NCBI GenBank assembly: GCA_002068375.1
Contig: MVZL01000038.1
Location: 1-9,367 of the forward strand
DNA: 9,367 nt
Direction: 5' to 3'
Source: Tenericutes bacterium ADurb.BinA155
GTDB taxonomy: Bacteria > Bacillota_I > Bacilli_A > RFN20 > CAG-826
Program-made: the position numbers and the translations under genes
In this document: positions 1-6,494 of the stretch, one piece after another
Layout of the letters: every line of letters starts with the position of its first letter
How positions within the stretch are numbered: position 1 is the first letter of the stretch
The notes under the pieces: model-generated
Database searches by the model: none
Told to the model about the DNA's origin: nothing
What the model saw: only the letters and a program-made list of their open reading frames with translations

Positions 1-261
1 GGGGTCTTGTTAGCCGGGGCGGGTTTTTGCATCCCCTTTGGCATTGTGAATCTCGTTTCCGAAATGGAAGACAATCTCGGCGTCGCCCCGGGGGTTCTCC
101 TGGTGATCGCGGGCGGGCTTTGTTTTTTCTTAGCCATGCTCTTTCTAGCTTTGGCGATCGTCTGCACCAATAACTATCATAAGGCCAAACACCATATCCC
201 CCGGACTTGGCAAGATGATCCTTTGCCTTACAATACCGAAACCCCAAGGAAACCCCACTAA
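1..261 (+). CDS. Membrane protein, C-terminal part only (gene cut by left edge)
   Basis: The frame is open from the first base to the TAA at 259-261, giving 86 residues of a longer protein; the TTG at position 7 is probably internal. Two hydrophobic segments are visible: the first roughly 15 residues (ending near the PFG), and a longer one at about residues 30-54 (GVLLVIAGGLCFFLAMLFLA). A polar tail of about 30 residues follows, rich in His, Lys and Pro, and is probably cytoplasmic. I do not recognise the family from this fragment. The stop is immediately followed by the ATG of the EamA transporter with no gap, so the two genes are probably co-transcribed and translationally coupled. Sure that this is coding and membrane-associated; function unknown. 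Confidence 0.7.
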   Translation, partial: GVLLAGAGFCIPFGIVNLVSEMEDNLGVAPGVLLVIAGGLCFFLAMLFLALAIVCTNNYHKAKHHIPRTWQDDPLPYNTETPRKPH

Positions 262-1173
262 ATGCCTACCCGAACTGTCACAAAACCCAAAATGAGTGGG
301 ACCGTGTATGCGTATTTGTCGGTTCTTCTTTTTGCGATCATCACCCCCGCGAACAAATATATCCTCAACATCACCGGGATTGGCTCGACGATGCTGGCCG
401 GTTTCCTTTATCTCGGTTCTGGTCTTGGAATGTCACTTCTATTCGCCCTCCGCCCGAAAGCGAAGAAGGCGTTAGAAAAACCGCTCGACCGTCATGATCT
501 CCCTTGGCTGATTTTGATGGTTTGCCTTGATATCGGAGCGGCCATCTTGACCTTGTGGGGCACCTCATTGACCGCGGCGGGGACGGCAGCGCTCCTCAGC
601 AATTTCGAATTGGTTGTGACCGCCCTCATCGCCTTTTTGATCTTCCGCGAAAAGATTTCTCCGCGCCTATGGATCGCGATCGTCCTGATCACCATCGCCA
701 GTATTCTCCTTAGTTTCGAAGATGGCCTCTATTCGCTTCAGTTCTCCTCGGGGGCCTTCATCATGATGGCCGCCTCAGCCTGCTGGGGCTTAGAAAATAA
801 CGTGACGCGGCGTCTTTCTGAAAAAGATCCTTTGGCGGTCTCCTCGATCAAAGGGCTTTGCAGCGGAGCCGGTTCCCTCATCATCGCTTTTTGCTTGGGG
901 GAACGGGTCCCGAACGTTTGGGTTCCTTTTGTCGCGGCCGCCCTTGGCTTCATCGCCTATGGCCTTTCCTTCTATTTTTATTTGTTGGCTCAGCGCGAGC
1001 TTGGCGCGGCCAAAACCAGCGCGATTTTCGCTCTTAACCCCTTCCTTGGGTCCTTCATTTCCTTCTTCGTCTTCACGTATTTACCCAGTCGGATCTATCT
1101 GACCGCCCTCTCCTTAATGGCTCTCGGCTCCTTTTTATCGCGGACGAGCGAGCAAAAAACGATTGGCTATTGA
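262..1173 (+). CDS. EamA/DMT-family permease (drug/metabolite transporter)
   Basis: This is a 303-residue polytopic inner-membrane protein of the drug/metabolite transporter superfamily, a usual length for a ten-helix EamA permease. Two homologous halves are visible: residues about 14-150 (starting with YAYLSVLLFAIITPANKYIL, containing LWGTSLTAAGTAALLSNFELVVTALIAF) and about 160-295 (GAFIMMAASACWGLENNVTRRLSEKDPL, later YLLAQRELGAAKTSAIFALNPFLGSFISF). The conserved pattern of a Glu/Pro-containing helix ending each half fits EamA. Substrate cannot be told from sequence: family members export amino acids, metabolites or drugs. The start at 262 directly abuts the previous stop and has AAGGA at 245-249 about 12 bases upstream; the Met at codon 11 (292) is an alternative with no better ribosome binding site. 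Family certain, substrate unknown. Confidence 0.9.
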   Translation: MPTRTVTKPKMSGTVYAYLSVLLFAIITPANKYILNITGIGSTMLAGFLYLGSGLGMSLLFALRPKAKKALEKPLDRHDLPWLILMVCLDIGAAILTLWGTSLTAAGTAALLSNFELVVTALIAFLIFREKISPRLWIAIVLITIASILLSFEDGLYSLQFSSGAFIMMAASACWGLENNVTRRLSEKDPLAVSSIKGLCSGAGSLIIAFCLGERVPNVWVPFVAAALGFIAYGLSFYFYLLAQRELGAAKTSAIFALNPFLGSFISFFVFTYLPSRIYLTALSLMALGSFLSRTSEQKTIGY

Positions 1174-1195
1174 CCTCGAGTCCCCTCGAGGGTTT
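1174..1195 (+). terminator. Weak hairpin after the EamA gene, possible terminator
   Basis: The arms CCTCGAG (1174-1180) and CTCGAGG (1185-1191) form a perfect 7-bp stem with a TCCC loop, starting on the base after the EamA stop. Only three T residues follow (1193-1195), so termination would be partial at best. It may instead separate or stabilise transcripts of the EamA and flavodoxin genes. Confidence 0.35.
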
Positions 1196-1223
1196 AAAGT
1201 AGCATTGAAAGAAGGACTTTTTC

Positions 1224-1736
1224 ATGAAATCTTTGGTCGTGTACTTTTCCCATAAAGGCGAGAATTGGGATGCCGATGGCTTGGTCGATCTCAAAGTCGG
1301 CAATACCGAAATCGCGGCGAAGAAACTCGCGGCCGCCCTCGGCGCGGATCTCTTTGAGGTCGTGCCCGAAAAAGAATACCCGTGGGGCTACAAAGATTGC
1401 TGCGACGTCGCCAAAGAAGAATTCACGAACAAGGTTTATCCCAATTACGTTGGGGATATTGACGTCGCTCCTTATGGGATCGTCGCCTTTTGCTTCCCGA
1501 TGTGGTGGGGCAGTTTCCCGATGGTCCTTGGCAAATTCATCAAAGACCATGATTTCTCAGGCAAAATCATCCTGCCGCTCATCACCCATGAAGGCTCGGG
1601 ACTGGGCAATGGGGTCAAAGATCTTAAAAAAGCCCTTCCGAACTCCGATGTCCGCCCTGGCTTAGCCATCACTGGCCATACCGTCAGCTCTTCCGATAAG
1701 AAGATTCGGGACTTTATCGAAGCCAATCACTTATAA
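1224..1736 (+). CDS. Flavodoxin-like FMN protein (flavodoxin_4 type)
   Basis: A 170-residue soluble flavodoxin-fold protein, expected to bind FMN and carry electrons or act as a small NAD(P)H:quinone-type reductase. Residues 1-9 are the first beta strand running into the phosphate loop (LVVYFSHKGENW). GNTEIAAKKLAAALGADLFEVVP (26-48) is the following helix and strand typical of the flavodoxin_4 group found widely in gut Bacillota and Bacteroidota. FPMWWGSFPM (91-100) and THEGSGLGN (121-129) are the two FMN isoalloxazine-binding loops; WW in the first is characteristic. Length is normal for single-domain members. The start is set by AAAGAAGGA ending at 1215, eight bases before the ATG. The physiological partner is not evident from the neighbours, a transporter and an HD hydrolase. 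Confidence 0.92.
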   Translation: MKSLVVYFSHKGENWDADGLVDLKVGNTEIAAKKLAAALGADLFEVVPEKEYPWGYKDCCDVAKEEFTNKVYPNYVGDIDVAPYGIVAFCFPMWWGSFPMVLGKFIKDHDFSGKIILPLITHEGSGLGNGVKDLKKALPNSDVRPGLAITGHTVSSSDKKIRDFIEANHL

Positions 1737-1743
1737 TAGAGGG
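1732..1743 (+). promoter_or_regulatory. TATAAT -10 candidate abutting the HD-gene start
   Basis: TATAAT at 1732-1737 overlaps the flavodoxin stop codon and lies six bases before the GTG start of the HD gene. Seven bases below the hexamer is the G of the GTG itself, so a transcript from here would be leaderless. No convincing -35 hexamer sits 15-19 bases upstream. The purines AGAGGG (1738-1743) touch the start codon, too close to be a normal ribosome binding site. Confidence 0.4.
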
Positions 1744-2382
1744 GTGAAACCTCCCTATTTTGACGCCTTAATCGCCGATACGAAGAAACGGTTTGCCTTG
1801 GAAGCGACCGGCCACGATTTCGCGCACACGTATCGGGTCTATCAGACCGCGCTCAGAATCGCGAAAAAAGAAGGCGGGGATGAAGAGATCATCACCCTAG
1901 CTTCCTTGCTCCACGATGTCGATGACTATAAGCTTTTTGCCAATTCTACCTTTGCGAAAACCTGGATGGCGGAGCATAAAATCTCCCCGAAAAAGCAAGC
2001 GGCAGTCACATTGATCATCGCTGAGATTTCCTTTAAGGGCTCCGATAGCAAGAAGGCTTCGACCCTCGAAGGCCAAATCGTCCAAGACGCCGATCGGCTC
2101 GATGCTTTAGGCGCGATCGGAATCGCAAGGGCTTTCGCCTATGGTGGGGCGAAAGGCCGTGTCATGTACGATCCGAAAGTGAATCCGGTCTTAGGGATGA
2201 GCGAGGCCGAATATAAAAACGCCAAAGGCACGACCGTCAATCATTTTTATGAGAAACTCTTCTTACTGGAAGAACTCATGAACACCGCCGAAGGCAAAGC
2301 GATCGCCCATGCCCGAACCTTATTCATGAAGAGTTACCTCAAAGAGTTCTACGCCGAGTGGAAAGGCGAAGATATCGAATGA
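1744..2382 (+). CDS. HD-domain phosphohydrolase (YpgQ/YedJ-like)
   Basis: A 212-residue soluble protein of the HD metal-dependent phosphohydrolase superfamily. The metal-binding set is complete: GHDFAHTYRV (23-32, first ligand H28), LLHDVDDYKL (55-64, the HD pair H57-D58) and QDADRLDALGAIGIARAF (114-131, distal Asp D115 or D117). The spacing and the DADRLDALGA signature match the YpgQ/YedJ group, of which B. subtilis YpgQ is reported to be a nucleoside-triphosphate pyrophosphohydrolase; applying that substrate here is inference. Start: the GTG at 1744 is the only start codon in frame between the upstream stop and the conserved region; it fits homologue N-termini but has no correctly spaced ribosome binding site. 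The stop overlaps the next gene's ATG in an ATGA, implying coupled translation. Confidence 0.88.
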   Translation: MKPPYFDALIADTKKRFALEATGHDFAHTYRVYQTALRIAKKEGGDEEIITLASLLHDVDDYKLFANSTFAKTWMAEHKISPKKQAAVTLIIAEISFKGSDSKKASTLEGQIVQDADRLDALGAIGIARAFAYGGAKGRVMYDPKVNPVLGMSEAEYKNAKGTTVNHFYEKLFLLEELMNTAEGKAIAHARTLFMKSYLKEFYAEWKGEDIE

Positions 2383-3290
2383 ACCGCATCCACGATTGGG
2401 ATTTGAACCCGGAGCCGCTTTTAGCATTCCGCTCTGGCATCAAAACGATCGAGATGCGCCTTTTTGATGAGAAACGGCAAGCGCTGAGGCTTGGAGACTT
2501 CATCCGGTTCAAAAGCACCGTCGATCCGAAGGATACCTTGCTGGTTCAGGTTCAGGGCTTAAAACGCTTTCCCAGTTTCAAAGAGATTTATGAAGCCTAC
2601 GCCCCCGAAGAAATCGGCTACCGCAATGGTGAGCATTCGGATTATCACGATATGAGCCGTTACTATAGCGAAGAGCAGATCCAAACCTACGGGGCTTATG
2701 CGATTCAGGTGATTCCGGTGGAAGCGCAAGCCGGTTCCCCGATTCTCTTCACCGAAAGGTTGGTTTTACGGCCCTACATGATGGGCGATGCGAAAATGAT
2801 GTATGCGAATTGGTGCCACCATCCGAATGTTTCGAAATGGCTCAGCTGGAATCCCCATGAAAGCCCGGAAGTGACCGTTCAGTTTTTGGCCCATGAAATC
2901 CGACAATATCCTTCGGCCCATAAGTGGGGGATCACCTACCAGGGCGAACTCATCGGCTCGATCGATGAAGTAAGGGTTCAAGATGGAGTGCCGGAACTGG
3001 GCTATGTCCTTTCCGAACGTTTCTGGGGCCAAGGTTTCATGAGCGAAGCCTTTCACGCGGTCCTTCTTTATTACTTTGAAACGCTCAAAGTCCCAGCGAT
3101 GAGCATGTCAGCCTTAAGCGATAACGTCCGCTCAAGGCGCGTCATTGAAAAACAAGGATTCCATTTTGTGAAGATGAACCCTCATTATCCTTTTCCTTTA
3201 AAAAACGAAGCGCATGAAGTCGCGGAGTATCGCTTATCGCGCGAAGAGTTCTTGGCTTTCCAAATAAGCGCTTCCATCGGAAATAAATAG
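2379..3290 (+). CDS. ASCH domain fused to a GNAT N-acetyltransferase
   Basis: One uninterrupted 303-residue frame joins two domains usually found as separate proteins. Residues 1-114 are an ASCH domain (PUA-like fold, RNA or nucleotide binding): WDLNPEPLLAFRSGIKTIEMRL (7-28) carries the conserved K22, T23, E25 and R27 pocket residues, LRLGDFIRF (36-44) and FPSFKEIYEAYAPEEIGY (64-81) are typical. Residues 121-295 form a RimJ/RimL-type acetyltransferase: FTERLVLRPYMMGDA (124-138), the acetyl-CoA loop around RFWGQGF (214-220) and the NVRSRRVIEKQGF helix (249-261). I chose ATG 2379, which overlaps the HD stop by four bases; an upstream GTG at 2358 has no support. No start codon with a ribosome binding site sits at the domain junction, so this is a true fusion rather than two genes. 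Substrate unknown. Confidence 0.88.
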   Translation: MNRIHDWDLNPEPLLAFRSGIKTIEMRLFDEKRQALRLGDFIRFKSTVDPKDTLLVQVQGLKRFPSFKEIYEAYAPEEIGYRNGEHSDYHDMSRYYSEEQIQTYGAYAIQVIPVEAQAGSPILFTERLVLRPYMMGDAKMMYANWCHHPNVSKWLSWNPHESPEVTVQFLAHEIRQYPSAHKWGITYQGELIGSIDEVRVQDGVPELGYVLSERFWGQGFMSEAFHAVLLYYFETLKVPAMSMSALSDNVRSRRVIEKQGFHFVKMNPHYPFPLKNEAHEVAEYRLSREEFLAFQISASIGNK

Positions 3291-3323
3291 AAATTATCGG
3301 TTCAATTGCCCTCACAAAATATC

Positions 3324-3347
3324 CAAAATACTCATTTTGTCTTTTTT
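3324..3347 (+). terminator. AT-rich terminator candidate after the ASCH-GNAT gene
   Basis: CAAAAT (3324-3329) and ATTTTG (3334-3339) form a 6-bp stem with an ACTC loop, followed by TC and six T residues (3342-3347). An overlapping longer repeat, ACAAAAT (3314-3320) with ATTTTGT (3334-3340), competes with it. The stem is AT-rich and therefore weak, but it sits where the first plus-strand gene block should end. Confidence 0.4.
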
Positions 3348-3372
3348 GGGCTAGTTTCTTGTATTAATTTGT

Positions 3373-3379
3373 TTATAAT
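3373..3379 (+). promoter_or_regulatory. -10 element of the aquaporin promoter
   Basis: TTATAAT, with a perfect TATAAT hexamer at 3374-3379, lies in an AT-rich stretch 27 bases before the aquaporin start. The region 15-18 bases upstream has no good -35 match (CTAGTT or TAGTTT). Predicted transcription would begin near 3386, leaving a short leader that contains the ribosome binding site. Confidence 0.55.
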
Positions 3380-3390
3380 ATTTCCCCGAA

Positions 3391-3397
3391 AGAAGGA
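3391..3397 (+). promoter_or_regulatory. Ribosome binding site that sets the aquaporin start
   Basis: AGAAGGA ends nine bases before the ATG at 3407 but only three bases before the in-frame ATG at 3401. Normal spacing therefore favours 3407, giving an N-terminus MSLFKKGIAE as in other aquaporins. Confidence 0.7.
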
Positions 3398-3406
3398 TAG
3401 ATGCAT

Positions 3407-4201
3407 ATGTCACTATTCAAAAAGGGCATCGCGGAGTTCGTGGGAACTCTCGTGCTCGTCTTCGTCTCGTGCGGCGTTGCCGCATTGACCGGTGTTTCGT
3501 CCACCTATGCTGCGGCTGAACACATCGTCGCGACTGCTTTGGCCTTCGGCCTTAGCATCGTTGCCATGGCTTACACCATCGGCAAAGTCTCCGGCTGCCA
3601 CATTAACCCGGCGGTCTCGCTTGCCATGCTCATCAACAAAAAGATGACCCTGGTCGAGTTCTTCGTCTATGTCGGGGCCCAAATCCTCGGCGCGATCGCG
3701 GGTGCAGCTTTGCTCCAACTCGTGTTCATTAACCATCTTTCGACTCTTGGTGGCCTTGGAACCGATGCGATTCAGCAAAATTTGATGGTTCGCAATCCCG
3801 ATTACTCTATTGGAACCGATCCTTACATTCTCAACTGGGCCAGCTACCTCGTTGCCTTTGTGGTTGAGCTTGTCCTTACCTTCATCTTCGTTCTCGTCGT
3901 TCTCGGCGCGACCGAGAAGGCCGAAGAGAGCAACATTGCGGGTATCGTGATTGGCTTAGCGTTAACCTTCGTCCACCTCATTGGCATCCCGCTCACCGGC
4001 ACTTCGGTGAACCCGGCCCGTTCGATTGGACCGGCGCTTATTGCCCTTGCTAATGGCTACACTGAACCGGCCAAAGAGCTTTGGATCTTCATCCTTGCTC
4101 CGCTTGCTGGCGGCGCCCTCGCTGCGTTCTTCTGGAAATTCTTAATGGCTAAGAAAGCCGACAAAGAAGCCAAGAAGAGCGAAGTTAAAGAAGCCAAATA
4201 A
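3407..4201 (+). CDS. Aquaporin, MIP family (AqpZ-like water channel)
   Basis: A 264-residue inner-membrane channel of the major intrinsic protein family with six transmembrane helices and two half-helices. Both NPA boxes are intact: HINPAVSLAM (65-74, NPA 67-69) and TSVNPARSIGPAL (199-211, NPA 202-204). By comparison with E. coli AqpZ, the aromatic/arginine filter is F47 (in LAFGL), H190 (in FVHLIGIP), T199 and R205, the combination of orthodox water channels rather than glycerol facilitators, which carry a Gly at the His position. Slightly longer than AqpZ (231 residues) because of a longer loop C (about 108-142) and a Lys/Glu-rich tail (about 249-264). It stands alone between its own -10 element and a strong terminator, so it is probably a single-gene unit for osmotic water flux. 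An in-frame ATG at 3401 is less likely. Confidence 0.95.
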   Translation: MSLFKKGIAEFVGTLVLVFVSCGVAALTGVSSTYAAAEHIVATALAFGLSIVAMAYTIGKVSGCHINPAVSLAMLINKKMTLVEFFVYVGAQILGAIAGAALLQLVFINHLSTLGGLGTDAIQQNLMVRNPDYSIGTDPYILNWASYLVAFVVELVLTFIFVLVVLGATEKAEESNIAGIVIGLALTFVHLIGIPLTGTSVNPARSIGPALIALANGYTEPAKELWIFILAPLAGGALAAFFWKFLMAKKADKEAKKSEVKEAK

Positions 4202-4217
4202 GGTTTCTTGAAACCCT

Positions 4218-4248
4218 AAAGCCATCCTCCCACGGGATGGCTTTTTTT
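4218..4248 (+). terminator. Intrinsic terminator of the aquaporin gene
   Basis: The stem AAAGCCATCC (4218-4227) pairs with GGATGGCTTT (4235-4244) around a TCCCACG loop, and seven T residues (4242-4248) follow. It is a textbook factor-independent terminator 17 bases after the aquaporin stop. A small perfect dyad, GGTTTC/GAAACC (4202-4215), lies between the stop and the terminator. Confidence 0.92.
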
Positions 4249-4267
4249 GTGAAAACGGTTTCATTTG

Positions 4268-4297
4268 CTTACATCTTTTTTCGTTTTGGGGTACATT
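4268..4297 (+). promoter_or_regulatory. Promoter candidate for the MATE gene
   Basis: CTTACA (4268-4273, four of six matches to TTGACA) and TACATT (4292-4297, four of six to TATAAT) are separated by 18 bases. Transcription would start near 4303-4305, giving a leader of about 87 bases. The -10 hexamer falls in a small dyad, GGGTA (4289-4293) with TACCC (4300-4304). Confidence 0.4.
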
Positions 4298-4303
4298 ACT
4301 ACC

Positions 4304-4390
4304 CGCAACGAGTAGCCCTAGTGCGTAAGTCCGGTTGCGAATCGGACTTGTGCTTTTCTTTGAGCCGAAGCCCTGAGAAAGAGGTTACGT
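4304..4390 (+). promoter_or_regulatory. Structured 5' leader of the MATE gene, candidate cis-regulatory RNA
   Basis: Four pairings can be drawn by hand. First, a 14-pair hairpin (three G-U pairs) joins 4323-4336 to 4340-4353 and is followed directly by TTTTCTTT (4354-4361), resembling an intrinsic terminator inside the leader. Second, CGCAAC (4304-4309) is a perfect complement of GTTGCG (4334-4339) at the hairpin tip, giving a pseudoknot or an antiterminator. Third, TCTTT (4357-4361) pairs with AAAGA (4378-4382). Fourth, GTAGCC (4312-4317) pairs with GGTTAC (4383-4388, one G-U). Pairings one, three and four together make a three-way junction that buries the purines AGAGG (4380-4384), the only ribosome binding site before the ATG at 4391. 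The layout suggests ligand- or translation-dependent attenuation, but it matches no riboswitch class I can name with confidence. Confidence 0.45.
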
Positions 4391-5800
4391 ATGAAGAAGG
4401 TCGTTTATCAGAACAAACTGGCGGAGATGCCGGTGAAAAAGTTGGTGCTTCGGATGGCAGGGCCGACGATTCTTTCGATGATCGTCCAAGCGCTTTATAA
4501 CATCGTCGATAGTTTATTTATCGCTCAGACGTCGAGCGCGGAGAATGGACTGGCCGCTTTGGCCTTAGCCTATCCGCTTCAAATGCTCGTGATTGCGGTG
4601 GGGATTGGAATCGCGATCGGCGTGAACGCCTTGCTTTCAAAATCCTTAGCCGAGCACAACGAAGATCTTCTTAAGAAAGGCACGATGGCGGGCTTTGTGA
4701 TTCTTTTTATCTTCTACCTCGCTTTCTTAGCTTTCGGGATCTTCGGTTCTCACTGGTTCTTTGCGATTCAAGGCGTGAGCGAGGATGTGGTGAACATGGG
4801 AACTTCCTATCTCATGGTGTGCTTGATCGGATGCCTGCCTTCGCTTTATGAGCTCCTTTTTGAACGGCTCCTTTGCTCGACTGGCAAGACCGGCTTATCG
4901 ATGATCATGATGGGGGCGGGCGCTTTAGCGAACATCGTGCTCGATCCGCTTTTCATCTTTGGCTTCAACCAAGGGATCTTCGGCGCGGCAATCGCGACGG
5001 TGATCGGCCAAACCTTAGGCTTCGTGATTGGTTTAGTCCTCGTTTTAAAGAAGAACAAAGAGACTCCGCTAACCTTAAGCGGACTCCATTTCGATGGACC
5101 CGTGTATCGGAAAATCCTCCTGGTGGGCTTGCCCGCGATTGTGATGCAAGCGCTCCAAAGCTGCTTGACGCTTGGGATGAACATCGTGATCGGCTTAGTC
5201 ATTAGCGATGTCGGGCTCAAGACTTCGACCATCGCGATCTATGGCGTTTATTTCAAGGTCGAATATCTCGTTTTGATGATCGCCTATGGCTTCACCAACG
5301 CCTTGATCCCGATCGTTTCCTATAACTATGGGGCTCGGGATTATGGCCGGATCAAAGAAGCGATTCTCTTTACCCTCGCTTTAGCGGTGGGGATCTCCCT
5401 CATCTTCAGCGCCATCTTCTTCTTTTTCCCTGATCCGATCTTACGGTTATTCAACGCTTCGGAAGCGGGATTAGCTTCGGGGCGGCTTATGATGCGCTAC
5501 ATCAGCCTCTCCTTTGCTTTAGCGAGCTTCAGCATCATCTTGGCCGCGGCTTACCAGGCCTTTGGAAAGGGCTTCTTAGCCTTAATCGATGCGGCGTTAC
5601 GTCTCTTTATCGTTCTGCTTCCGGTCAGCTATTTCCTTGGGGTGAACTTCGGGGCCGATTCGATGTGGTGGGGTTCGCTCATCGCCGAAGCGGTCGCCGG
5701 ACTTTATGTCGGAATCAGCTTCGTTCTCTTCTTTAAGAAGGAGTCGAAGAAGGCCGCAACCTTAAAACCGGCGGTTTCCGCGACCGGTGGAGAGAAATAG
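4391..5800 (+). CDS. MATE-family multidrug/cation efflux protein (MepA-like)
   Basis: A 469-residue, twelve-helix inner-membrane exporter of the multidrug and toxic compound extrusion family, which uses Na+ or H+ gradients to expel cationic compounds. The N-terminal bundle opens with VLRMAGPTILSMIVQALYN then IVDSLFI (19-44), including the conserved acidic D40 of helix 1. STGKTGLSMIMMGAGALANI then VLDPLFIFGF (162-191) and YGFTNALIPIVSYNYGARDY (299-318) are strong MepA-type signatures at the ends of the two halves. Length is normal for the group; the last 15 residues form a polar tail. AGAGG at 4380-4384 lies six bases before the ATG and fixes the start. It is an isolated unit, with a terminator on each side and a structured leader in front, suggesting its expression is controlled individually. 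The drug or metabolite exported cannot be deduced. Confidence 0.93.
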   Translation: MKKVVYQNKLAEMPVKKLVLRMAGPTILSMIVQALYNIVDSLFIAQTSSAENGLAALALAYPLQMLVIAVGIGIAIGVNALLSKSLAEHNEDLLKKGTMAGFVILFIFYLAFLAFGIFGSHWFFAIQGVSEDVVNMGTSYLMVCLIGCLPSLYELLFERLLCSTGKTGLSMIMMGAGALANIVLDPLFIFGFNQGIFGAAIATVIGQTLGFVIGLVLVLKKNKETPLTLSGLHFDGPVYRKILLVGLPAIVMQALQSCLTLGMNIVIGLVISDVGLKTSTIAIYGVYFKVEYLVLMIAYGFTNALIPIVSYNYGARDYGRIKEAILFTLALAVGISLIFSAIFFFFPDPILRLFNASEAGLASGRLMMRYISLSFALASFSIILAAAYQAFGKGFLALIDAALRLFIVLLPVSYFLGVNFGADSMWWGSLIAEAVAGLYVGISFVLFFKKESKKAATLKPAVSATGGEK

Positions 5801-5828
5801 TTTCGATTAATCCTATTCTTTTGGACTG

Positions 5829-5862
5829 AAAGGCTAATCCCATTTGGCGATTGGCCTTTTTT
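5829..5862 (+). terminator. Intrinsic terminator of the MATE gene
   Basis: AAAGGCTAATC (5829-5839) pairs with GATTGGCCTTT (5849-5859, one G-U) around a nine-base loop, followed by six T residues (5857-5862). An outer GACT/AGTC pair (5824-5827 with 5863-5866) extends the dyad. Confidence 0.9.
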
Positions 5863-5872
5863 AGTCTATTGT
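5844..5872 (+). promoter_or_regulatory. Weak promoter candidate for the PH-domain gene
   Basis: TTGGCG (5844-5849) and TATTGT (5867-5872) each match four of six consensus bases and are 17 bases apart, but they overlap the MATE terminator. Since that terminator should stop upstream transcripts, the PH-domain gene needs a promoter of its own, and this is the best pair I can see. Confidence 0.25.
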
Positions 5873-5901
5873 ATTAAAGCCTCAAAGAGGGATATTCGAT
5901 T

Positions 5902-6492
5902 ATGGATGATGAAACCATGGCCGCCGCCTTCGACCCGATTCTCAATAAAGGCGAAATGATTCAAGCGATTTATAAGCCGAAGAAGTCCCGCTTCTTAGTC
6001 GGACCGCTTTTCGGCTCCTTCTTCTTTGCCTTATTCGTCTCGATTTGGCCGATCTTTGCTTTCTGCATTCCTTGGCGCGACGATAATGGCAAAACGAGTG
6101 GCACGATCAACCCGTTGCTCGGCTGGCTCCTCTTTGGCGGGATCTTCCTTTTGATCCTCATCGTCACTTTCGTCGTGAGCATCGTCCGTTATCGCCATGT
6201 CCTTTACGCCTATACGGATACCCGGATTTTGATCCGGGATGGCTTCATCGGCGTGGATTTCCGCACCCTCGACCTCAAGCAGATCCAAGCGACCGAAGTT
6301 CGGGTCGATTTCGTCGATAAGCTCACCGGGGGCAAGACTGGCAGCATCGCGTTTGGTTCCAATTCTTCCCCGATGGTTTCGGGCGGGAATAATAGCAATG
6401 TCGGGGTGTTCCGCTTCATTGGGATCGCCGATCCTTACGGCACCCTAAAGACAATCAAAGAAGCGATCGAAAACGCTTCGAGCGAGAAATGA
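5902..6492 (+). CDS. Membrane-anchored bacterial PH-domain protein (YdbS/YdbT-like)
   Basis: A 196-residue protein with two transmembrane segments and one bacterial PH (bPH2, formerly DUF304) domain. Residues about 33-57 and 73-95 are hydrophobic hairpin helices joined by a short polar loop (PWRDDNGKTSGTINP). The remainder, from YRHVLYAYTDTRILIRDGFIGVDFR through LDLKQIQATEVRVDFVDKLTG to GVFRFIGIADPYGTLKTIKEA, has the bPH2 pattern of a Thr/Asp-Arg-Ile-Leu turn, a QI.....V strand and a closing helix. The role of these proteins is poorly known; relatives in B. subtilis are linked to membrane stress tolerance. AAAGAGGGA (5884-5892) about ten bases before ATG 5902 sets the start. A Gly/Ser/Asn-rich loop (about 151-166) between the late strands is unusual. 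Single-gene unit between two terminators. Confidence 0.82.
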   Translation: MDDETMAAAFDPILNKGEMIQAIYKPKKSRFLVGPLFGSFFFALFVSIWPIFAFCIPWRDDNGKTSGTINPLLGWLLFGGIFLLILIVTFVVSIVRYRHVLYAYTDTRILIRDGFIGVDFRTLDLKQIQATEVRVDFVDKLTGGKTGSIAFGSNSSPMVSGGNNSNVGVFRFIGIADPYGTLKTIKEAIENASSEK

Positions 6493-6494
6493 AG

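Noticed and set aside
2358..2378. Upstream GTG start for the ASCH-GNAT gene
   Set aside because: It would add MERRRYR inside the HD gene without a ribosome binding site; ATG 2379 gives the usual ASCH N-terminus and a standard ATGA overlap.
3413..3778. Long minus-strand frame inside the aquaporin gene
   Set aside because: It mirrors the coding strand's codon bias; the aquaporin on the other strand has both NPA boxes and is certain.
4323..4353. Part of a tRNA (the GGTTGCGAATC stretch resembles a T-loop)
   Set aside because: The loop does not fit TTCRANN at the right positions, and no acceptor, D or anticodon arms can be drawn around it.
4304..4390. Known yybP-ykoY (manganese) riboswitch before the MATE gene
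   Set aside because: GAGTAGCC and CCCTGAG recall parts of its conserved loops, but the other conserved blocks (such as the CATACTC segment and the closing AAAGG/CCTTT helix) are missing. It also does not match ykkC/guanidine, TPP, FMN, purine or THF consensus sequences as I remember them.
4237..4500. Short plus-strand frame crossing the aquaporin terminator and the MATE start
   Set aside because: It starts inside a terminator hairpin and reads the MATE gene out of frame; the product is not protein-like.
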